The translations under genes were made by a program, and so were the position numbers. Below, piece after piece: positions 49,675 through 57,425 of a stretch of DNA of 64,000 bases. The stretch comes from Paenibacillus sp. PastM-3 (GTDB lineage: Bacteria; Bacillota; Bacilli; Paenibacillales; Paenibacillaceae). A model generated the notes under the pieces. That model was not told where the DNA came from and ran no database searches. It saw only the letters and a program-made list of their open reading frames with translations. The first letter of the stretch is position 1. Each line of letters opens with the position of its first letter. The stretch is taken from assembly GCF_029893965.1 (NCBI RefSeq), contig NZ_JARXXP010000004.1:1-64000 (forward strand). The letters are read 5' to 3'.

Positions 49675-50229
49675 ATGAAAGTAGCTATTTATGTTCGTGT
49701 ATTTTCAGATCGTCAAGCTGAGAAGGAACTGTCCATTCCAGCACAGGATAAGACTATTCAACAATATTGTCTGAACAAAGGATGGAGCATCGTCAACGAG
49801 TACATTGAAAAAGGAAAGTCGGCAAAGACGGATGATCGTCCTGTGTTCAAGAAGATGATTGCACTAGCCAAACGTTCCAACCGACCATTTGATGTCGTTG
49901 TTGTTCATGAGTTTGATCGGTGCTCACGTAAGAGTGACGATCATGTCATCTACAAAGCATTACTGAATCAATGCGGGGTGAAGGTCATCTCGGTTACGTA
50001 GCAGATTGAAGCGGAGACACCTCAGGATAAGTTGCTGGAAGGGATGATGGAAGTCATTTCGGAGTTTTTTAACGCAAACTTAGCAACTGAGATAAGGAAG
50101 GGGATGACGCAGAACATAAAACAGGGATTCAGTAATGGTGATACGCCGCCGTATGATCCGGACGGAGCATATTGCACTAGTTTATTTCCAAAGTGTTCAT
50201 CCAGTGGGAGATCCAGAAACTTTTTTTGA
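49675..50229 (+). pseudogene. Serine recombinase (resolvase/invertase), decayed
   Basis: The N-terminus MKVAIYVRVFSDRQ and later HEFDRCSRKSDD are those of a large serine recombinase catalytic domain. Three defects are visible: Phe replaces the usual catalytic Ser in YVRVS; a TAG stop at 49999-50001 interrupts the frame, which continues as QIEAETPQDKLLEGMMEVIS; and the sequence leaves the family after GDTPPY, ending at a stop by 50229 without the long DNA-binding part. It is probably the remains of an enzyme that once moved or inverted this island. 49471-49674 upstream holds nothing recognisable. Confidence 0.88.
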
Positions 50230-50326
50230 CGATGCAATTCAAATTGAATGATTCTTTGTCACTCAAAATGCTCTGATTGCATAGTGGCAATAAGTTGTTT
50301 ATGAAAAAATAATTGGTGAATTTTAA

Positions 50327-50361
50327 AATCAAAGGGATTGTACTATTCAATCCCTTTGATT
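50327..50361 (-). terminator. Terminator of the HEPN gene
   Basis: AATCAAAGGGATT and AATCCCTTTGATT form a perfect 13-bp stem with a 9-base loop; on the minus strand it is followed by TTTTAAAATT. Confidence 0.8.
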
Positions 50362-50400
50362 CCTACAATTAAAAATATTAGAATTTTATAGTTAAAATAT

Positions 50401-52239
50401 CTATAGATATAAGTAAGGGGGCGAAGAAAGCTCCCTAATGTTAGCAACAGGCTGGTTTTCATGCTCTTTTAAGAATTCTATATACCATTCATAGGTACTA
50501 TCAATTGAATATAGTATCTCTGTTATTGTTAGTTCAGGTGATCTTTTAATATGGTATATTAAAGTGCCGAGCAGACAATTCACATAACGATATATTCTTC
50601 CAGTGTAGATATCAATATTTGTATTTAAGTTGCTTCCTGAATGAACAAGTTTATTGCGAATTCTGTATATTCGATTGAGATCATGTTCTATCTTTGTGTA
50701 AGTATTTGTAATGATTGTTTTTGTGCCTCCTGCTTTGTTAAGTAGAAAATTTAATTCTGCAACTTCTCTTTGCATAGTAATATTAAAGGATAATGCATTG
50801 TAAGATTCTTGTGCTTTTTCGGTATTTGCTAAATATGAAGGAAAATTTATTTTATCGTATTTATCTTCTTTTTCTGTATCGACGCAAATAGTATAGATTG
50901 CATTTATTTGAGTATGTTTTTCTTTAAACAATAATATTTTTTCCCACAATTTATTCATTTTATCCTTAATATAATATAGACAAATCACCTTAGGAATTAT
51001 TTGTCTTGCCTTTTCTATAATACTGGTTCTGGAGTAGAACGTTAGCAAATATTCTAAGGCAGACCATATATTCAGCAATCTATTTTCCATAGATTGTTCT
51101 GATGAAGTGCCTATCAAATCGAGAGCTCTTTGTATGACTAATAAATCGTTTGATTGTATGTTTTTGTTTCGTAGTTCATCACGTAAAGTAATAAAATCTC
51201 TAATATCTTCTTTTTCTCTGGAGTCCATTTCCTTAATGATTCTGGAATAATCTGTGTTTGCTGGGCGAGGTTTTTCCCAGTTTGCGTTTTCGCCCTCTTG
51301 TTTGACTAGGACATGCAAGCAAATCATTTGGTTAGTCCTCGAGTTTCCTTCAAAAAACTTATACATACGAAGAAATTCATCCAGTGTGTTTTTGCTTTTC
51401 TCTATCGCCTTATATTTATCACAAGCAATAGTTTCAGTTTTTAAAAAGTAATAGTTTTCCGAATTAATAAAATGTTTATTATGTTCTTTAATCACCATTT
51501 CATTTTTGTTAAATTCTGAAAATACAAAATCGTTAATTTTAATTGTAGTCTTAGTGGATAATTCTTCGAATAATTCTTTAGGTAGCCAACTGTTTAAAAT
51601 GACCGAATATTTATTGCTTTTACATGAAACTTCTTGGAATTTCCCTAACAGAATGGCTAAGTTTCGTTCATTTAAATCTTTAATCTCTGGTGCTTTTAAA
51701 ATATTTTCAACGCACCATTCATCTAGAAATGAGAGTGAGTATCCCTCATATAAAAGTTCATTAACAAGTGAATCAAGGAGTTCATCGACTTGCGAAAATG
51801 ATAACTTATCTACATCCTTGATAATATCAATGTGAAATGTAATTATGTCTTTATTTTTTATCTTTTTTAGTAAACTTGAAATAAAGCTGAATTCTGCCAC
51901 ATGATTTCTTTTTTCTTCTTTGAGTTTTTTGATTAAATTATTAAAATCCTTAAGTAGAAAAGGATGCTTCGATAATGGATTCTCTTCTATGCGATAAATA
52001 ATTGCTTTATAAAGGTAGTTCAATGCAATTTCAAGCTTTGTAACATCGCCTTTATTTTTATTGATTTCATCATGTATATCAAGACAGTCGCACAGCATGG
52101 CCCTTACGCTATCGCATCTTTTTTCTTGTAATATGTGATGATTATTTTTAAAATATTCATTTATTCTGTATATGAAGTATTTCTGAGAAACTAATTTTCT
52201 TTCTTGAGCACTCATGTTTTCCTCCATCATTGTTTCCAT
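50401..52239 (-). CDS. Large HEPN-motif protein
   Basis: A 612-residue, Lys/Glu/Asn-rich cytoplasmic protein. The C-terminal quarter carries IWSALEYLL and, about 130 residues later, IRNKLVHSG with the HEPN ribonuclease motif R-x4-H (Arg528, His533). This pairing is typical of HEPN domains at the end of abortive-infection proteins such as the ApeA type. The N-terminal 400 residues match nothing I recognise. ATG 52239 has GGAGGT five bases upstream; TTG 52251 lies inside that site. The gene is strongly AT-rich. A role as RNA-cleaving antiphage effector is inference. Confidence 0.72.
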   Translation of the reverse strand: METMMEENMSAQERKLVSQKYFIYRINEYFKNNHHILQEKRCDSVRAMLCDCLDIHDEINKNKGDVTKLEIALNYLYKAIIYRIEENPLSKHPFLLKDFNNLIKKLKEEKRNHVAEFSFISSLLKKIKNKDIITFHIDIIKDVDKLSFSQVDELLDSLVNELLYEGYSLSFLDEWCVENILKAPEIKDLNERNLAILLGKFQEVSCKSNKYSVILNSWLPKELFEELSTKTTIKINDFVFSEFNKNEMVIKEHNKHFINSENYYFLKTETIACDKYKAIEKSKNTLDEFLRMYKFFEGNSRTNQMICLHVLVKQEGENANWEKPRPANTDYSRIIKEMDSREKEDIRDFITLRDELRNKNIQSNDLLVIQRALDLIGTSSEQSMENRLLNIWSALEYLLTFYSRTSIIEKARQIIPKVICLYYIKDKMNKLWEKILLFKEKHTQINAIYTICVDTEKEDKYDKINFPSYLANTEKAQESYNALSFNITMQREVAELNFLLNKAGGTKTIITNTYTKIEHDLNRIYRIRNKLVHSGSNLNTNIDIYTGRIYRYVNCLLGTLIYHIKRSPELTITEILYSIDSTYEWYIEFLKEHENQPVANIRELSSPPYLYL

Positions 52240-52315
52240 TTGTACCTCCAAGGGTAACTATGTTATACTTTTATATATTACAGTATTTTGGTTTTTTATC
52301 ATAGATCATTGCCAC

Positions 52316-52344
52316 TTGACAATGTTTATTTAGTAGAGTATTAT
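52316..52344 (+). promoter_or_regulatory. Strong promoter for a short RNA
   Basis: TTGACA and TATTAT with a 17-base spacer: a perfect -35 and a good -10. No reading frame follows; the next feature is a structured stretch ending in a terminator. It points away from the HEPN gene, whose start is 77 bases upstream on the other strand. Confidence 0.75.
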
Positions 52345-52350
52345 TTGTGT

Positions 52351-52456
52351 ATAAAAGCACTGATTATTGAATAGACTAATAATGCAAAAACCGAGCACAA
52401 CTTGACGAGACTGGGTCGCAGGAGCGATACCTTTGTTAATGTTAGTGCTCTTTTAT
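52351..52456 (+). ncRNA. Candidate structured small RNA of the island
   Basis: Predicted start near 52351. Hairpin 1 is ATTATT/AATAAT (52363-52368, 52378-52383). Hairpin 2 is GAGCACAAC against GTT-A-GTGCTC (52393-52401, 52441-52450), enclosing hairpin 3 GGGTCGC/GCGATACC, and is followed by TTTTAT as an intrinsic terminator. AGCACT (52356-52361) can compete for AGTGCT (52444-52449), so two folds are possible. No coding frame. It may partner or regulate the divergent HEPN gene. Confidence 0.5.
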
Positions 52457-52478
52457 ATTAATTTGAATTTCTTGAGAC

Positions 52479-52617
52479 AATCAGGCTGACCCGAAGGGGA
52501 CCCGGTTACGGGGGGCTTCTAGGGTGACATCAAATCCGTGACTACACTCGTAGAAACTTATGTGCCGTTATCTTCGGACAGGGGTTCGACTCCCCTCGGC
52601 TCCATATGGAGTATCAG
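52479..52617 (+). repeat. ssrA 3'-end repeat, copy 2 (divergent variant)
   Basis: 139 bases with the last 96 identical to ssrA; before that it differs (GACCCGAAGGGGACCCGG instead of GACCCAACGTATAGCCGG). It ends with the same tRNA-like T-arm and CTCCA and is followed by its own terminator, but has no 5' half, so it cannot be a working tmRNA gene. Confidence 0.9.
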
Positions 52618-52619
52618 TG

Positions 52620-52646
52620 AAAGACACCTTTATCGGTGTCTTTTTT
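52620..52646 (+). terminator. Terminator after ssrA copy 2
   Basis: GACACC-TTTATC-GGTGTC followed by six T, in the same position as the real ssrA terminator but with a different stem. Confidence 0.85.
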
Positions 52647-52711
52647 CGTTTTCCTGTAAAGATCAGTTGCCTTGAAAAATGCTATAATAATAACGAATGG
52701 AGCTGATGCCG

Positions 52712-53551
52712 ATGGAACTACTGGACCCGCGGGTAGATTTCGTATTCAAACGGATATTTGGCAGCGAAAATAATAAGGATGTGCTGCTGGCATTTCTTAA
52801 CTGCATTTTCACTGAAGCTGGTGAGCCGCCGCTGACCGAGATTATCCTGATGAACCCTTATACGGATAAAGACGATCCACTCGACAAACAGTCCATCTTT
52901 GATGTTTACGCCAAGACCTCAGAAGGTAAACTGATTGATATAGAAATGCAGTTGTTTAATAAGTACGACATAGAGAAAAGGACGCTTTTTTATTGGAGCA
53001 AACGCTATGCCAGCCAGCTCAGTGAAGGCGACAAGTATCCAGAGTTAAAGAAATGCGTAACGATCAATATTTTAAACTATTCCTTCATAAAGAATGAACA
53101 ATATCATAACGTATTTCATCTTCGGGAAGACCGGACAGGTATAGCCTTGATTGACGACATCGAGGTTCATTTCTTGGAGTTGCCGAAGCTGGATGAACGT
53201 AATATTCCGTCTGAAGGCGGATTGATTAATTGGTTATTGTTCTTAAAGGGTGCCGATACATCACAATGGGAGGTGCTGAAGATGAATGAACCGGGTTTGG
53301 AGAAAGCCATGGATACTCTGCAATATCTAAGTCAGGATTCAGAGGCCAGACGGTTGTATGAGGCTCGGCAAAAATATTTGCATGATGAAGCCTCTATGAT
53401 TGAAGGGGCGAAGTCTGCGGGAATTGCAGAAGGAATAAACAAAGGGAAAAAAGAAGTCGCCCGCAATTTGCTGGCAATGGGGATGGATTATGCTGCTGTA
53501 GCCAAGGCGACGGGGCTTAGTGAAAGTGAAATCAAAGCTATAAAGCTTTAA
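52712..53551 (+). CDS. Rpn-family nuclease / putative transposase (PDDEXK_2)
   Basis: A 279-residue protein of the Rpn/TIGR01784 family. It starts LLDPRVDFVFKRIFGSENNKD, and the nuclease core is seen in FDVYAKTSEGKLIDIEMQ (Asp, then Glu-x-Gln in place of Glu-x-Lys) followed by RTLFYWSKRYASQLSEGD. The C-terminal 60 residues are a coiled, Lys-rich tail with a small HTH-like LGLSESEIKAIKL-type end. Such proteins promote recombination and are often multicopy. ATG 52712 has GGAG nine bases upstream; ATG 52697 is possible. It is alone between ssrA copies 2 and 3. Confidence 0.88.
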   Translation: MELLDPRVDFVFKRIFGSENNKDVLLAFLNCIFTEAGEPPLTEIILMNPYTDKDDPLDKQSIFDVYAKTSEGKLIDIEMQLFNKYDIEKRTLFYWSKRYASQLSEGDKYPELKKCVTINILNYSFIKNEQYHNVFHLREDRTGIALIDDIEVHFLELPKLDERNIPSEGGLINWLLFLKGADTSQWEVLKMNEPGLEKAMDTLQYLSQDSEARRLYEARQKYLHDEASMIEGAKSAGIAEGINKGKKEVARNLLAMGMDYAAVAKATGLSESEIKAIKL

Positions 53552-53566
53552 CATGTGGAAGAATAA

Positions 53567-53673
53567 AATCAGGCTGACCCAACGTATAGCTGGTTACGGG
53601 GCGATACTCGGGTGACATCAAATCCGTGACTACACTCGTAGAAACTTATGTGCCGTTATCTTCGGACAGGGGT
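53567..53673 (+). repeat. ssrA 3'-end repeat, copy 3 (truncated)
   Basis: 107 bases matching ssrA 47282-47388 with one difference seen, ending within ACAGGGGT of the T-arm. The missing end (CCTCGGCTCCATA...) is found at 63977, so the pxp island appears to split this copy. Confidence 0.9.
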
Positions 53674-53689
53674 CGGCCAGGGGCTAATG

Positions 53690-53717
53690 TTGAATATCGC
53701 TGAGAACGCTGTATAAT
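53690..53717 (+). promoter_or_regulatory. Promoter of the IclR gene
   Basis: TTGAAT and TATAAT with a 16-base spacer, directly after ssrA copy 3. Confidence 0.7.
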
Positions 53718-53779
53718 TATTACTCAGCCATACCTTTTTTAGTTCGACATTTCAGTTGTATGCTTCTGGAGGCAAACCG

Positions 53780-54547
53780 ATGATTAATAAAAATAAAACC
53801 GTTGTAAAATCGCTGGACCTCCTTAATCTTTTCCTTACGAATGAGGAGTTAAGCCTGAATGAGATGGTGCAGCTCTCGGGCATTCCCAAAACGTCTATTC
53901 ATCGGATGATTGGTTCACTCGAAGAGATGGGATTTCTTCATAAGGATGCGGAAGGTAAATATTCGCTTGGATTATTATTTCTGCAATTCGGTCAACTGGT
54001 AGCCGAGAGGTTGGATATCAGGCAGGTGGCCCGGCCGGTTATGCAAGCGCTTCGCGATGAGTTTGAGGAAGCGGTAAACCTCGTGATCAAGGACCGCAAC
54101 GAATGCATTTACATCGAGAAGCTGGAATCGACTCATCCGGTTCGGCTTTATACGAAAATTGGCCGGAGAGCGCCATTATATGCTGGCGCTTGCGCCCGTA
54201 TTATTCTCAGCTTTTTGCCTGAGCAGGAACGAGAGCAATATTTGCAAACGATTAATCCGGTGCCTTTTGCGCTTGGAACCGTCACCGATAAGCAAAAGCT
54301 TCGTCAAATGCTGGAAGAGTCGAGGATAAATGGTTACAGCATCAGCCATTCTGAGCTTGAGGATCATACCGCTTCTTTGGCTGCGCCAATTTTTGATTAT
54401 TCCGGAAAAGTGGTTGGAGGGCTTAGTATCGCGGGTCCCGATATCCGCTTTCAGGAGGATCGCCTGCCTGAACTGATTGAGAGAGTCAAAAGCTCGGCCA
54501 CTGACATTTCGCGAAAATTAGGCTGGACGGATAAAGCCCTAGTGTAA
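53780..54547 (+). CDS. IclR-family regulator (KipR-like)
   Basis: A 255-residue repressor-type protein. The winged HTH covers about residues 5-65 (LSLNEMVQLSGIPKTSIHRM); the rest is an IclR effector-binding domain with YTKIGRRAPLYAGACARIILS. In B. subtilis the IclR protein KipR controls the kipI-kipA (pxpB-pxpC) genes, and here the same gene types follow. Two matching palindromes, at 54812 and 59234, are its probable operators. GGAGG is eight bases before ATG 53780. The effector may be 5-oxoproline or a related compound. Confidence 0.88.
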   Translation: MINKNKTVVKSLDLLNLFLTNEELSLNEMVQLSGIPKTSIHRMIGSLEEMGFLHKDAEGKYSLGLLFLQFGQLVAERLDIRQVARPVMQALRDEFEEAVNLVIKDRNECIYIEKLESTHPVRLYTKIGRRAPLYAGACARIILSFLPEQEREQYLQTINPVPFALGTVTDKQKLRQMLEESRINGYSISHSELEDHTASLAAPIFDYSGKVVGGLSIAGPDIRFQEDRLPELIERVKSSATDISRKLGWTDKALV

Positions 54548-54671
54548 GGTTAGGGGGAACAGAGCAGCTATTCTATATAAGTTGAACTAAAGAAGCATAA
54601 GCGCACGCGGAGAGAGCAAATTGCTCTGGTTGCAACAGCGACCGTAAGAATGATTTTGCTATCGAAAAAAG

Positions 54672-54702
54672 GCACATCTCTATTAGGGAGATGTGCTTTT
54701 TT
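54672..54702 (+). terminator. Terminator of the IclR gene
   Basis: GCACATCTC-TATTAGG-GAGATGTGC followed by six T. The 309-base gap 54548-54856 holds this, the promoter and the operator below. Confidence 0.9.
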
Positions 54703-54753
54703 GTGCTTCACGGAAAAGCTGCAACACTCATGTTATATTTTCTGACAAACCCA

Positions 54754-54782
54754 TTGATAATTTGTGTCGGATTAGCTATAAT
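54754..54782 (+). promoter_or_regulatory. Promoter of the hydrolase-symporter operon
   Basis: TTGATA and TATAAT with a 17-base spacer; transcript start expected near 54789. Confidence 0.82.
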
Positions 54783-54811
54783 TCTAGTATTCAATAAAAG
54801 TGGAACTGATA

Positions 54812-54826
54812 TTCCGAAATTCGGAA
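54812..54826. promoter_or_regulatory. Probable IclR operator 1
   Basis: TTCCGAAATTCGGAA, a perfect 15-base palindrome, lies about +24 to +38 from the predicted transcript start. Its near twin at 59234 has the same offset from the second promoter. Confidence 0.75.
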
Positions 54827-54856
54827 CACCCACTAAAGCGTAAAGGCGGTGAAAAA

Positions 54857-55717
54857 ATGACAGTGCCAGGTTGTACGATAGCGGCCTTCCGTAGCGGCGA
54901 GCGTTATCTTTTGGCCTCCAATAGCGATAATCCTTGGGATACTCGGACGAAAGTATGCGTTGTGAAAGGAAATCGCTTCAAGTACATGGGGACGCAGCTG
55001 GTTTGTCCGGATGACAGTCTGCCTTGGTCCAACATGATCACTCGGGGAATTAACGAGAAGGGCATTGCTTTTACCTTTGCCTATGTGGATTGCGAGCCGG
55101 AAAGGTATCAGGGCGGTTTGGGCTTCAAAGATTTCGGCGGTCATATTCTGGGAAGCTTCGAGACGCTGCAAGACATAGAGCAGTATCTTCAGGACCATCC
55201 CGTCAAGGTGCATGGCAATTTTCTATTCGCCGATGACCATGGAAATTTGCTCGTAAGCGAAATTCATCCTACCCGTAAGCATTTTGAATGGAATCCCGAT
55301 CAATCTGTCATCCGGACGAACCATTTTCTGAATCTTCCGTATGCCAATGAGCAGGAAATTGCCGAAACATGTTCGCTTATTCGTTATGAATCCGGCATGT
55401 ATAGACTGGGTCAGAATGAACAGGATCACGTTGACGACATCAAGTCGCTTCTGCGCAATCATCACCTTAGGGAGCGGGGGGCGCACTGGGGAGGTTCGAC
55501 CTGTAACCACGGGGAAAAGGTGGGAACGGTAAGCTCGGAGATTATGGATCCTTTGGCCAGGAAGCTCGAATATTGTTACGGTCCTCCTTGCGGAGAGGAA
55601 ACGGAAATGCGGAGCTGGGGCCGATATGTCCCCTTCATACTGAATGAATGGGCGGCAGAAGAAACAACAGAGCTAACAACATTACATGGGGAATTAATAC
55701 ATAAGGGGGATCACTGA
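54857..55717 (+). CDS. C45-type Ntn hydrolase (acyltransferase/amidohydrolase)
   Basis: A 286-residue protein of the N-terminal nucleophile superfamily. After MTVPG comes Cys6 in CTIAAF, which would become the nucleophile by self-cleavage, followed by SNSDNPWD and later GINEKGIAFTFAYV and FADDHGNLLVSEIHP. Relatives hydrolyse linear amides or exchange acyl groups on penicillins. No signal peptide. In this island it could release an amine, or glutamate/pyroglutamate, from an amide substrate taken up by the symporter; that is inference. AAGGCGGTG precedes ATG 54857. Confidence 0.78.
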   Translation: MTVPGCTIAAFRSGERYLLASNSDNPWDTRTKVCVVKGNRFKYMGTQLVCPDDSLPWSNMITRGINEKGIAFTFAYVDCEPERYQGGLGFKDFGGHILGSFETLQDIEQYLQDHPVKVHGNFLFADDHGNLLVSEIHPTRKHFEWNPDQSVIRTNHFLNLPYANEQEIAETCSLIRYESGMYRLGQNEQDHVDDIKSLLRNHHLRERGAHWGGSTCNHGEKVGTVSSEIMDPLARKLEYCYGPPCGEETEMRSWGRYVPFILNEWAAEETTELTTLHGELIHKGDH

Positions 55718-57177
55718 TGCTAAACAGCTGGATTGGCTACGCGATTATGCTTACCTTTGGGGTCATTATGGTTATCGTATCTGTACTTTCAACTCGCAAC
55801 AGCAAAAAAAATATCGATGACTTTTTCTCCGCCCGGGAAAGCATGAGCTTGCCGATGGCAATGGGTTCATTGGTTGTGGTTTGGGTTTGGAGCAGTTCCT
55901 TGATGGGGGCTGCCGAAGGAGCCTATAATTTTGGTGTGGCCGGTTTTTATATGTACGGTATCTCGGTTCTTATATCCGCCTTGCTGCTAGGCAGGCCGAT
56001 ATTTAAAAGAGTGCGCAAGATTGCGCCTTCCATTAGCACAATGCCTGAATTTATGAAGGCCAGAATCGGCAAGCAGACGCATATTGTCTTTACGATAGTG
56101 GGCATCCTGCAATCCTTCTTCTGGGCTGTGCTGCAGATGACGGCAATCGGACTCGTGATGAATGTTTTATTTGGTATTCCGCATGCCGCATCCGTTATGC
56201 TGGGCGCGATTATCGTCATTACCTATGTGACCATCGGCGGGCTGAGGGCGTCGATCGGCACGGATGTCGTGCATTTTTCGATGCTGCTCATTTTACTCGC
56301 AGTCATTATACCGCTCTGCTTATGGGCTGCCGGCGGTCCTCGCGAAATTTATCAAGGACTGGTCAATTCGTCCGTCGATACAGCGACGCTACTCTGGACA
56401 AAGGACAGCATTACTGGCTGGCTTTTGGTCAGTTTGCTTTCATTCCTCAATTATGCGATCATCGATCAAAGCGTGTGGCAGCGGGTCTACGCAACCAAGA
56501 AAGGGAATGAATCCAAGCTGGTGCTTGGGACAACCTTTGCTTGGCTGCCGATTCCTGCGGTAGCCGGCCTTATGGGTATGGTAGGCTTGGCGCAAGGAAT
56601 GGATGTGAATCCATCGGAGATTTTCCCTGCCGTTGTGGGTGAGCTTCTTGGGACTTGGGGCAGCTACGCGATGGCGATCATTATGATTGCTACCATTTTA
56701 TCGACTACCGATTCCTGTCTTAATGCATTGTCTACCTTAATCGTGAAAGATCTTTATATTCCTTACTTCAAGAAAAACGCGACAATAAATGCGAATCAGG
56801 AAATGAAAATCGCCCGTATTGTTGTCATTATCAGCGGGCTGGTCATCGCATTGTTCAGCTTGGCGCAGTTCTCGATTCTTTATTTGAATTACGCTGTCGG
56901 CGCATTGACGCTTGCGATGACTTGGCCGTTCGTGTTGTCTGTCTTCATCAAAAAGCTGAATAAAAACGCCGCCTACTGGGGCTTGGTAGTCGGTACGATC
57001 TCCGGACTATTCTTTGCCGTTATCCCTGGTGCGGGACTAATGGAACCGATCGTTCCTTTGTGGGTAGGCTATTTGATCTCTCACGCGATCGCTGCGGGAA
57101 TACCGCTGATTGGCACATTAATTAAGCCAGATCATGAATTCCAATTTGAAAAGGCATTTAAACAGGAGGCAATATAA
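55717..57177 (+). CDS. Sodium:solute symporter (SSS family)
   Basis: A 486-residue membrane protein with about 13 hydrophobic segments. It resembles the SSS family in the opening (GVIMVIVSVLSTRNSKKNIDDFFSA-type, then WVWSSSLMGAAEGAYNFG), the GGLRASIGTDVVHF stretch and ILSTTDSCLNALSTL. The substrate is unknown; the neighbours point to a glutamate-, pyroglutamate- or amide-type compound. Its ATG shares one base with the hydrolase stop (TGATG), so translation is coupled. Confidence 0.9.
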   Translation: MLNSWIGYAIMLTFGVIMVIVSVLSTRNSKKNIDDFFSARESMSLPMAMGSLVVVWVWSSSLMGAAEGAYNFGVAGFYMYGISVLISALLLGRPIFKRVRKIAPSISTMPEFMKARIGKQTHIVFTIVGILQSFFWAVLQMTAIGLVMNVLFGIPHAASVMLGAIIVITYVTIGGLRASIGTDVVHFSMLLILLAVIIPLCLWAAGGPREIYQGLVNSSVDTATLLWTKDSITGWLLVSLLSFLNYAIIDQSVWQRVYATKKGNESKLVLGTTFAWLPIPAVAGLMGMVGLAQGMDVNPSEIFPAVVGELLGTWGSYAMAIIMIATILSTTDSCLNALSTLIVKDLYIPYFKKNATINANQEMKIARIVVIISGLVIALFSLAQFSILYLNYAVGALTLAMTWPFVLSVFIKKLNKNAAYWGLVVGTISGLFFAVIPGAGLMEPIVPLWVGYLISHAIAAGIPLIGTLIKPDHEFQFEKAFKQEAI

Positions 57178-57336
57178 ATGGAAATGAGTGAAAATGCGTT
57201 CGTCATTACCGTCTATGTCCTGCTAGCTTGGTTTATAATTGTAAATCTTCTTTTGGCTGGGTATAGTTTAAGAGATTGGATTAAGGCTACATTTAGACAG
57301 CCTAAACCTGCACAGAAGAACCACCAGAATAAATAA
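57178..57336 (+). CDS. Small membrane protein, probable symporter partner
   Basis: A 52-residue protein: a short polar start, one membrane segment (about residues 8-30, rich in Val, Leu and Ile) and a basic tail WIKATFRQPKPAQKNHQNK. It begins immediately after the symporter stop, with AGGAGG nine bases before the ATG. Tiny one-helix proteins right after SSS genes are recurrent and are named symporter small accessory proteins; this fits in size, place and topology. Confidence 0.72.
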   Translation: MEMSENAFVITVYVLLAWFIIVNLLLAGYSLRDWIKATFRQPKPAQKNHQNK

Positions 57337-57359
57337 TTGCAATATAATGGATATATATA

Positions 57360-57386
57360 GAAACCTAGCTGCTTGAGCTAGGTTTC
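57360..57386 (+). terminator. Hairpin after the symporter pair
   Basis: GAAACCTAGCT-GCTTG-AGCTAGGTTTC, a perfect 11-bp stem followed only by TATT. It may be a weak terminator or mRNA stabiliser before pxpA. Confidence 0.6.
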
Positions 57387-57425
57387 TATTCACAGACAAG
57401 AGATTAAAGAAGGTAGGCATACGAT

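Larger units (their letters stand above)
47408..52617. mobile_element. Putative ssrA-integrated island with defence-type cargo
   Basis: The segment is bounded by the two 139-base direct copies of the ssrA 3' end. It is visibly AT-rich compared with the core genes on either side. Cargo: PD-(D/E)XK-like protein, decayed serine recombinase, HEPN-motif protein and a candidate small RNA. No intact integrase is present, so it is probably immobile alone or relies on another element. Boundaries are from the repeats; function is inference. Confidence 0.75.

Noticed and set aside
52479..52604. Second working tmRNA gene
   Set aside because: Only the 3' half is present, with no tag frame and no 5' acceptor strand.
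52316..52617. Retron non-coding RNA
   Set aside because: The RNA has closing repeats, but no reverse transcriptase gene lies in the island.
47595..53673. CRISPR array
   Set aside because: The repeated sequences are long ssrA fragments kilobases apart, not short regular repeats with spacers, and no cas gene is present.
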